Source: Cherax quadricarinatus (lineage: Eukaryota; Arthropoda; Malacostraca; Decapoda; Parastacidae). Taken from it: a stretch of DNA of 64,000 nt. Within the stretch, counting starts at the first letter, position 1; each line of letters opens with the position of its first letter. A program made the position numbers and the translations under genes. Shown here piece by piece: positions 55,201 through 64,000 of this stretch. The DNA lies in assembly GCF_038502225.1 (NCBI RefSeq), contig NC_091382.1, positions 14,630,464 through 14,694,463 on the forward strand, read 5' to 3'. The notes under the pieces are model-generated. The model worked only from the letters and a program-made list of their open reading frames with translations. It had not been told where the DNA came from and searched no databases.

Positions 55201-57000
55201 CCTGGACATATTATGTACCTATGTAATGGTGAGGTACAGTCCCTGGACCCATTTTGTACCTCTGAAATGTTGAGGTGCAGGATCTGGACACATTATGTAC
55301 CTCTGTAATGTTGTGGTACAGTCCCTGGACCCATTATGTATCTCAAATAGTGAGTTACAGTCCCTTGACTTATTATGTACCTTTGTAATGATGAGGTACA
55401 ATATCTGGACCCATGTACCACTGTAATGTTGAGGAACAGTCCATGGACCCATTATGTACCTTTGTATATTTAAGGTACAGTCCGTGGAACCATTATATAC
55501 CTCCGTAATGTTGAGGTACAGTCCCTGGACCCATAATGTACCTCTGTAATGTTGCAGTACAGTCCCTGGACCCATTATGTACCTTCGAAATGTTGACGTA
55601 CAGTTTCTGGACATATTATGTTCATATGTAATGTTGAGGAACAGTCCCTGGACCAATCATGTACCTCTGTAATGTTTACTTTCAGTCCCTTTACCCATTA
55701 TGTACCTCTGTAATGTTGATGTTCAGTCCCTGGACCCATTATGTACCTCTGTAATGTTGAGGTACAGTCTCTAGACCCATTATGAACCACTGTAATGTTG
55801 AGGTACAGTCCCTGGACCCATTATGTACCTCTGTAATGTTGAGGTAGAGTACCTGGACCCATTATGTACTTCTGTAATGTTGAGGTACAGTCCCTGGTCC
55901 CATTATTTACCTCTGTAATGTTGAGGTACAGTCCATGGACCCATGTACCTCTGTAATGTTGAGGTACAGCCTCTGGACCCATTATATACCTCTGTAATCT
56001 TGAGGTACAGTACCTAGACCCATTATTTTCCTCTGAAAGGTTGAGGTACAGTCCCTGGACCCATTATGTACCTCTGTAATGTTGAGGTACAGTCCCTGGA
56101 CACATTATGTACCTGTGTAATGCTGAGGTACAGTCCCTGGACCCATGTACCTCTGTGATGTTGAGGTAGTCTCTGGACCCATTATGCACCTCTGTGTTGT
56201 TGAGGGACAGTCCCTGGACCCATTTTGTACCTCTGTAAAGTTGAGGTACAGTCCCTGGACCCATTTTGAGCCTCTGTAAAGTTGAGGTACAGTTCCTGGA
56301 CCCATAATGTACCTCTGTAATGTTGAGGTAGAGTCCCTTTTCCCATTATTAACCTCTGTAATGTTTAGGTGCAGTCCCTGAACCCATTATGCACCTCTGT
56401 AATGTTGAGATACAACCCCTGGATATATTATGTGCCTCTAATGTTGAGGTACAGTTCCTGGACCCATATACCTCTGTAATGTTGAGGTATAGTCCCTGGA
56501 CCATTATGTACCTCTGTAATGTTGAGGTACACTCCCTGGACCCATTATGTGACGAACAGTCCCTCTGTAATGTTGATGTACACTCCCTGGACCCATGTTC
56601 CTCTGCAATGTTGAGGAACAGTCCCTGGACCCATTATGTACCTCGGTAATGTTGAGGTACACTCCCTGGACCCATGTTCCTCTGCAATGTTGAGGAACAG
56701 TCCCTGGACCCATTATGTACCTCTGTAATGTTGAGGTACAGTCCCTGGACCCATGTACCTCTGTAATGTTGAGGTACAGCCCGTGGACCCATTACATACC
56801 TCTGTAATGTTGAGGTACAGTGCCTGGGCACATTACATACTTGTGTAATGTTATGGAATAGTCCCTGGACCCATTATGTTCCTCTGTAATGTTGATCTAC
56901 AGTCCCTGGACCCATTATTTACCTCTCTAATGTTGAGGTAGAGTCCTTGGATCCATTATGCACCACTGTAATTTTGAGGTCCAGGCGCTGGAGCCTTTAT
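52300..57000 (+). repeat. Higher-order repeat cluster in minisatellite B
   Basis: A landmark (CGTGGACCCATTACATACC, or TGTGG in one copy) recurs at about 52,702, 53,990 and 56,781, giving offsets of about 1,288 and 2,791 bp. The following landmark CACTGTAATTTTGAGGTCC recurs at about 52,886, 54,172 and 56,964. Related but more diverged versions occur at about 40,366 and 50,204. Confidence 0.75.
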
Positions 57001-60000
57001 GTACCTCTGTAATGCTGAGGTACAGTCCCTGGACCCATTATGTGCCTCTGTAATGTTGAGGTGCAGTCCCTGGACCCATTATGTACCTCTGTAATGTTCA
57101 GGTACAGACCCTGGACCCAATATGTACCTCTAATGTTAAGAAAAGTCCCTGGACCCATTATGTACCTCTGTAATGTTGAGGAGCAGTCCCTGGACCCATT
57201 ATGTACCTCTGTATTGTTGAGGTGCAGTCCCTGTACCCATTATGGACCTCCAGTGTTGAGGAACAGTCCGTGAACCCATTATGTACCTCTGATGTTGAGG
57301 TACAGTCCCTGGACCCATTATGGACCTCTAATGTTGAGGTACAGTCCCTGGAAAAAACTATGTACCTCTCATGTTGAGGTACAGTCCCTGGACGTATTAT
57401 GTACCTATGTAATGTTGAGGTACAGGCCCTGGACCCATTATGTACCTCTATAATGTTGAGGTACAGTTGCAGGACCCATTATGTACCTCTGTAATATTGA
57501 GGTACAGTCCCTGGACCCATGTACCTCTGTGATGTTGAGGAACAGTTCCTGGTCCCATTATGCACCTCTGTATTGTTGATGTACAGTCTCTGGAACCATT
57601 ATATACCTCTGTAAATTTGAGGTACAGTCCCTGGACCAATTATGTACCTTTGTAATGTTGAGGTGCAGTCCCTGGACATATTTTGTACTTATGTAATGTT
57701 AAGGTACAGTCTGTGGACCCATAATGTACCTCTGTAATGTTGATGTACAGTCCCTTTTCTCATTATTTTCCTCTGTAATGTTTAGTTGCAGTCCTTGGAC
57801 CCACTATGTACCTATAATGATGAGGTACAGGCCCTGGACCCATTATGTACATCTGTAATGTTGAGATACAGGCCCTGGACCCATAATGTACCTCTGTAAT
57901 GTTGAGGTACAGTCCCTGGAAACATTGTGGACCTCTAATGTTGAGGTACACTACCTGGTCCCATTATATACCTCTAATGTTGAGGTATAGTCGCTGGACC
58001 CATTATGCACTTCTAATGTTGAGGTACAGTCCCTTGGACCCATTATGTACCTCTAATGTTGAGGTACAGTCCTGGACATATTATGTACCTATGTAATGTT
58101 GAGGTACAGTCCCTGGACCCATTTTGTACCTCTGAAATTTATGAGCATTATGTACCTCTGTAATGTTGAGGTACAGTCCCTGCACCCATGATGTACCTCT
58201 GTAATGTTGAGGTACAGTCCTTGGACCTGTCATGTACCTCTATAATGATGATGTACAGTAACTTTACCCATAAGGTACCTGTGTAATGTTGAGTTGCAGT
58301 CCATGGACCCATTATGTACCTCTGTAATGTTGAGGTACAGTCCATAAACCCATTATGTACCTCTGTCATATTGGGGAACAGCCCCTGGACCCATTATGTA
58401 CCTTTGTAATGTTGAGTTACAGTCCCCTGGACATATTATGTGCCTCTTTAATTTTGAGGTACAGTCCCTGGACCTATTATGTACCTGTAATGTTGATGAA
58501 CAGCCCCTGGACCCATTATGTACCTTTGTAATGTTGAGGTACAGACCCTGGACATATGTACATCTGTAATGTTGAGGTACAGTCCATGAACCCATTATGG
58601 ACTCTGTAATTATGAGGTACAGTCCCTGGACCCATTATGTGCCTCTGTAATGTTGAGGTATAGTCCACAGATCCATTATGGACCTCTAATGTCGAGGTAC
58701 AGTCCCTGGGCACATTATGTACCTCTAATGTTGAGGTACAGTCCCTGAACATGCTATGTACCTATGTAATGTTGAGGTATAGTCCCTGGACCCATTATGT
58801 GCTTCTGTAATGTTGATGTACAGTCCCTGGACCCATTATGCACCACTAATATTGAGGTACAGTTACTGGACCCGTTACATACCTCTGTAATGTTAATGAA
58901 CAGCCCCTGGACCCATTATGTACCTTTGTAATATTGAGGTACAGTCCCTGGACATATTATGAATCTCTGTAATGTTGAGGAACAGTCCCTGAACCCATTA
59001 TGTGCCTCTAACATTGAGGTACAGTCCTTGGACTCATTATGTGACTCTGTAATGTTAAGGTACAGTCCCTGGACCCATGTACCTCCATAATGGTGAGGTA
59101 CAGTCCCTGAACCCTTTATGTACCTCTGTAATGTTGATGTACAGTCCCTTTACCAATTATATACCTCTGAAATGCTAAGGTACAGTCCCTGTTCCCATTA
59201 TGTACCTCTGTAATGTTTAGGCATAGGCCCTGGACCCATTATGTACCTCTAAAATATTGAGGTACAGCCCCTGGACCCATGATGTACCTCTAATGTTGAC
59301 GTGCTGTCCCTTGAACCATTGTATACCTCCGTATAGTTAAGGTACAGCTTCTGGATCCATTATATACCTCTAATGTTGAGGTGCAGTCCCTGGACCCAGT
59401 ATGCACCTCTAATGTTGAGGTACAGTCCCTGGACAAATTATGTACCTCTGTAATGTTGAGGTACAGCCTCTGGAACCATTATATACCTCTGCAAAGTTGA
59501 GGTCCAGGCCCAGGACCCATTATGTACCTCTGTAATGTTGAGGCACAGCCCCTGGACCCATGTACCTCTGTAATGTTGAGGAACAGTATCTGGACCCATT
59601 ATGTTCCTCTGTAATGTTTGAGGTACAGTCCCTAGACCCATTATGTACCTGTGTAATTTTGAGGTACAGTCCCTGGGCCCATAATGTACCTCTGTAGTGA
59701 TGAGGTACAGTCTCTGGACCCATTATGTACCTTCATAATGCTGAGGTACAGTCCCTGGACATATTGTGTACCTATGTAATGTTGAGCTACTGTTCCTGGA
59801 ACAATCATGTACCTCTGTAATGTTTAGGCACAGTCCCTTTACCTATTATATACCTCTGTAATGTTGATGTTCAGTACTTGGACCTATTATGTACCTCTGT
59901 AATGTTGAATTACAGTCCTTGGACCCATTGTGGACCTCTAATGTTGAGGTACAGTCCCTATATCCATTACATACCTCCCATGTTGAGGTACAGTCCCTAG

Positions 60001-62560
60001 ACCCACTATGTACCTCTAACATTGGGATACAGTCCCTTGGCATAATATGTTCCTATGTAATATTGAGGTACAGTCACTGGGCCCATTGTGTACCTCTGTA
60101 ATGTTGACTTACAGTCCCTGGACATATTGTATACATATTTAATGTTGAGGTACAGTCCCTGGACCCATTATTTGCATCTGTAATCTTGCAGTACAGGCCA
60201 TGGACACATTATGTACCTCTGTAATGTTGAGGTACAGACTCTGGACCCATTATGTACCTCTGAAGTTGATGCACACTCCGTGAACCCATTATGTACCTCT
60301 GTAATGTTTAGATACAGTCCCTGGACCCATGTAGATCTGCGATGTTGAGGTACAGTCCCTGGACCAATTATGTACCTCTGTAATGTTGAGGTACAGTCCC
60401 AGGGCCCATAATGTACGTCTGTAATGTTGAGGTACAGTCCCTCTACCCATTATGTACCTTTGTAATGTTGAGGTACAGTCCCTGGCTATACTATGTACCT
60501 ATGTAATGTTGAGGTACAGTCGCTGGACCCATCATGTACCTCTGTAATGTTGAGGAATAGTCCTTTTACCCATTATGTGCCTCTGTAATATTTAGAGATA
60601 GTCCTTGGACCCATTTTGTTCCTCTAATGTTGACGAAACGGCCCTGGACTCATTTTGTACCTTTGTAATGTTGAGATACAGTCCTTGGACCTATTATGTA
60701 CTTCTAATGTTGAGGTACAGTCCTTGGAGCAAATATGTACCTCTGTAATTTTTAGGTACAGTCCCTGGGCCCATGTACCTCTGTAATGTTGAGGTACAGT
60801 CCCTGGACCCATTATGTACCTCTAATGTTGAGGTACAGTCCCTGGACCCATTATGTACCTCTGTAATGTTGAGGTACAGTCTCAGGACACATTATGTACC
60901 TCTGTAATGTTGAGGTACAATCTGTGGACCCATGTACCTCCGTAATGTTGAGGTACAGTCTTGGACCCATTATGTGCCTCTGTAATGTTGAGGGACAGTC
61001 CCTGGGCCCATTATGTTCCTCTATAATGTTGAGGTACAGTCCCTGAACCCATTATTTACCTCTGTAATGTTGAGGTAGTGGCCCTTTACCAATTATGCAC
61101 CTCTATAATGTTGATCTACAGTCCCTGGACCCATTATTTACCTCTGTAATGTTGAGGTCCAAGCCCTGGACTCATTATGTACCTCTGTAATGCTGAGGTA
61201 CAGTCCATGGACCCATTATGTACCTCTGTAATGTTGAGGTACTGTCCCTGGACCCATTATATACCTCTGTAAAGTTGAGGTACAGTCCCTGGACCCATTA
61301 TGTTCCTCTAATGTTGAGTACAGTCCCTGGACCCATTATGTACCTCTTTAATGTTGAGGTATAGACCCTGAACCCATTATGTACCTCTGTAATATTGAGG
61401 TAGAGGCCCTTTACCAATTATGTACCTCTGTAATGTTGAGGTAGAGTCCCTGGACCCATCATATACCTCTGTAAAGTTGAGGTCTAGGCCTGGAACCAAT
61501 TATGTACCTCTGTAATGCTGAGGTACAGAATGTGGACCCATTATGTACCTCTGTAATGTTCAGGTAGAGTCCCTGGACCCATTATGTACCTCTGTAATGT
61601 AGAGGTACAGTCACTGGACCCATTATGTGCCTCCAATGTTGAGGTGCAGTCCCTCGACCCATTATGGGCCTCTAATGTTGAGGTGCAGACCCTGGACCCA
61701 TTATGTACCTCTAATGTTGAGGTACTGTCCCTGGACCCATTATGGACCTCTAATGTTGAAGTACAGTCCCTGGAACCATTATGTACCTCTAATATTGAGG
61801 TACAGTCCATGGACATATTACGTACCTCTAATGTTTAGGTAGTGTCCCCGGACATATGTACCTATATAATGTTGAGGTACAGCCTTTGAACCCATTATGT
61901 GCCTCTGTAATGTTGAGGTACAGGCTCTGGACCCATTATGTTCCTTTGTAATGTTGAGGTACAGTCCTTGGACCCATTATGTACCTCTAATAGTGAGGTA
62001 CACTCCTTGGACCCATATATACCTTTGTAATCCTGAGGTACAGTACCTGGACCCATGTACCTCTGCAATGTTTGATATAGTACCTGGTCCCATTATGTAC
62101 CTCCGTAATGTGGAGGAACAGTCCCTGGACCCATAATGTTCCTCTCTAATTTTGAGGTACATCACTGGACCCATTATGTACCTTTGTAATGTTGAGGAAC
62201 AGTCCCTGGACATATTATGTACCTATGTAATGTTGAGGTGCAGTCCGTGGACCCATCATGTACCTCTGTAATATTGAGACACAGTCCCTTTACGCATTAT
62301 GTATCTCTGTAATGTTGAGGTACAGTCACTTAACCCATTATATACCTCTGTAATGTTGAGGTACAGTCCCTGGACCCATTATGTACCTATGTAATGTTGA
62401 GGTACAGTCACTGATCCTATTATGTACCTCTGTAATGTTGAGGTACAGTCCCTGGATCCATTATGTACCTCAGTAATGTTGAGATGCAGTCCCTGCACCC
62501 ATTATGTACCTATGTAATGTTGAGGTACAGTCACTGGACCCATTATGTACCTCTGTAATG

Positions 62561-63940
62561 TTGAGGTACAGTCCCTTGGCCCATTATGTACCTCTGTAAT
62601 GTTGAGGTACAGTCCCTGGACCAATTATGTACCTCTGTAATGCTGAGGTTCAGTTCCTGGACCCATTATGTTCTTCTAATGTTGAGGTACAGTCCCAGGA
62701 CCCATTATGCACCTCTAACGTTGAGGTACAGTCCCTGGACCCATTATATACCTCCAATGTTGAGGTACAGTCACTGGACCCACTATGTGCCTCTAATGTT
62801 GAGGTACAGTCCCTTGACAAATTATGTACCTATATAATGTTGATGTACAGTCCCTTGGCCCATTGTGTACCTCAGTAATGTTGAGTTACAGTCTCTGGAC
62901 ATATTATGTACCTAAATAATGTTGAGTTACAGTCCCTGGAGCCATTACGTTCCTCTGATGTTGATGTACAGTCTATGGACCCATTAAGTACCTTCATAAT
63001 GTTGAGGTACAGTCCCTGGACAAATTATGTACCTATGTAATGTTGAGGTACAGTTGCTGAACCCATCACATTCAAGTGAAATGTTGAGGTACAGTCCCTT
63101 CACCCATTATGTACTTCTGTAATGTTTAGGTACAGTCCCTGGATCCATTATGTACCTCTGATGTTGAAGTACAGGCCCTGGACCCATTATGAACCTCTGT
63201 AATGTTGAGATACAATTCCTGGACCTATTATGTAACTCTAATGTTGAGGTACACTACTTGGACCCTTTATGTACTTCTGTAATGTTGAGGAACAGTCCCT
63301 AGACCCATCTTCCTCTGTAATGTTGAGGTACAGTCCTTGGTCCCATTATGTGCCTCTAATGTTGAGGTACAGTCCCTGGACCCATCATGTACCTCTGTAA
63401 TGTTGAGGCATAGTCTTTGGGCCCATGTACCTACGTAATGATGAGATACAGTCCCTAGACCCATTGTGTACCTCTGTAATGTTGAGGTACAGTCCCTTTA
63501 CCCAGGTACCTCTGTAATGTTGAGATACAGCCCCTCGCCCATCATGTACCTGTGTAATGTTGAGGTTGAGGCCCTGGACCCATTATGTACCTCTGTAATG
63601 TTGATCGAAAGTCCCTTGTCCCATTATGTACCTCTGTAATGTTGAGGTACAGTCCCTGGACCAATTATGTACCTCTGTAATGCTGAGGTTCAGTTCCTGG
63701 ACCCATTATGTTCTTCTAATGTTGAGGTACAGTCCCAGGACCCATTATGCACCTCTAACGTTGAGGTACAGTCCCTGGACCCATTACATACCTCCAATGT
63801 TGAGGTACAGTACCTGGACCCACTTTGTGCCTCTAATGTTGAGGTACAGTCCCTTGACAAATTATGTACCTATATAATGTTGATGTACAGTCCCTTGGCC
63901 CATTGTGTACCTCTGTAATGTTGAGGCATAGTCTTTGGGC
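62561..63940 (+). repeat. 1,040-bp offset duplication near the right edge
   Basis: About 62,583-62,865 and 63,623-63,905 are almost identical, with shared rare variants (ATTATGTTCTTCTAATG, CACCTCTAACGTTGAGG) at an offset of 1,040 bp. A second short duplication links about 63,391-63,480 with 63,908-63,997. Confidence 0.8.
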
Positions 63941-64000
63941 CCATGTACCTATGTAATGATGAGATACAGTCCCTGGACCCATTGTGTACCTCTGTAATGT

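Larger units (their letters stand above)
28541..64000 (+). repeat. Minisatellite B, 41-bp unit, to the right edge
   Basis: Tandem array of a 41-bp unit containing ACCTCTGTAATGTTGAGG and then CCCTGGACCCATTATGT. Roughly 31 kb remain after subtracting two LINE insertions, so about 750 units. Common variants lose GT after ACCTCT (39 bp) or TAT in CCATTATGT (38 bp). Larger blocks are duplicated (see separate entries). Three 41-bp units make 123 bp, so peptide-like frames recur on both strands (PWTHYVPLMLRYS, GPGTVPQHYRGT); none shows protein-like constraint. No host gene is seen. Confidence 0.97.

Noticed and set aside
28541..64000. Many open frames of 60-145 codons on both strands encoding repeats such as PWTHYVPLMLRYS or GPGTVPQHYRGT
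   Set aside because: They are translations of the 41/39/38-bp satellite in all frames, with no start context, domain or codon bias; length depends on which unit variants happen to be adjacent.

Overview
This is an animal nuclear genome window, most likely from a decapod crustacean. The evidence is the mix of CR1-, RTE- and Tx1-type LINEs, Ty3/gypsy-class LTR elements, a tRNA-derived SINE whose body resembles decapod repeats I know from memory, and very long minisatellite arrays. There are no bacterial-style operons. The only support for a host gene is one exon at 4,072-4,275, the first coding exon of a secreted carboxylesterase-family protein. Nearly everything else is transposon or tandem repeat, so most open frames here are not host genes.

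Layout. 1-1,592: 5' part of a CR1-like LINE on the minus strand (ORF1 with an SGNH/esterase domain, start of ORF2). 1,606-3,799: an old, broken RTE-type LINE carrying a SINE. 3,800-4,275: probable host sequence with the esterase exon and a splice donor. 4,310-8,062: a minisatellite with a 41-bp unit, sitting where the esterase intron would be. 8,090-8,745: a CR1-like LINE fragment. 8,890-25,221: an LTR retrotransposon (5' LTR, primer-binding site, gag, protease) split by other elements. Inside its gag lies a complete Tx1/L1-like LINE (11,623-24,651) flanked by a 17-bp target duplication. Inside that LINE's ORF1 lies a complete 6.96-kb LTR element (12,756-19,716, minus strand) flanked by a 5-bp duplication. 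A second LINE of the same family, in opposite orientation, interrupts the outer element at about 25,221 and runs to an assembly gap at 28,441-28,540.

From 28,541 to the right edge the window is a second, unrelated minisatellite whose unit is again 41 bp. It is organised into larger duplicated blocks, and two closely related RTE LINEs are inserted in it: a 5'-truncated copy at 37,850-38,765 and a full-length copy with an intact 968-codon frame at 41,831-45,426. Paralogous blocks of the array keep the empty insertion sites.

How the parts relate. The insertions can be ordered from the sequence: outer LTR element first, then the Tx1-like LINE, then the inner LTR element. In the array, block duplication came first and the RTE insertions later. 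The inner LTR element is the most unusual piece: its reverse transcriptase and integrase are Ty3/gypsy-like, but integrase lies upstream of reverse transcriptase, as in Ty1/copia and in the Gmr1-like group. Both of its LTRs also carry a 91-codon sense-strand reading frame. I see no new defence or regulatory system. The notable content is the datable nest of elements, the unusual pol order and the structured satellite.
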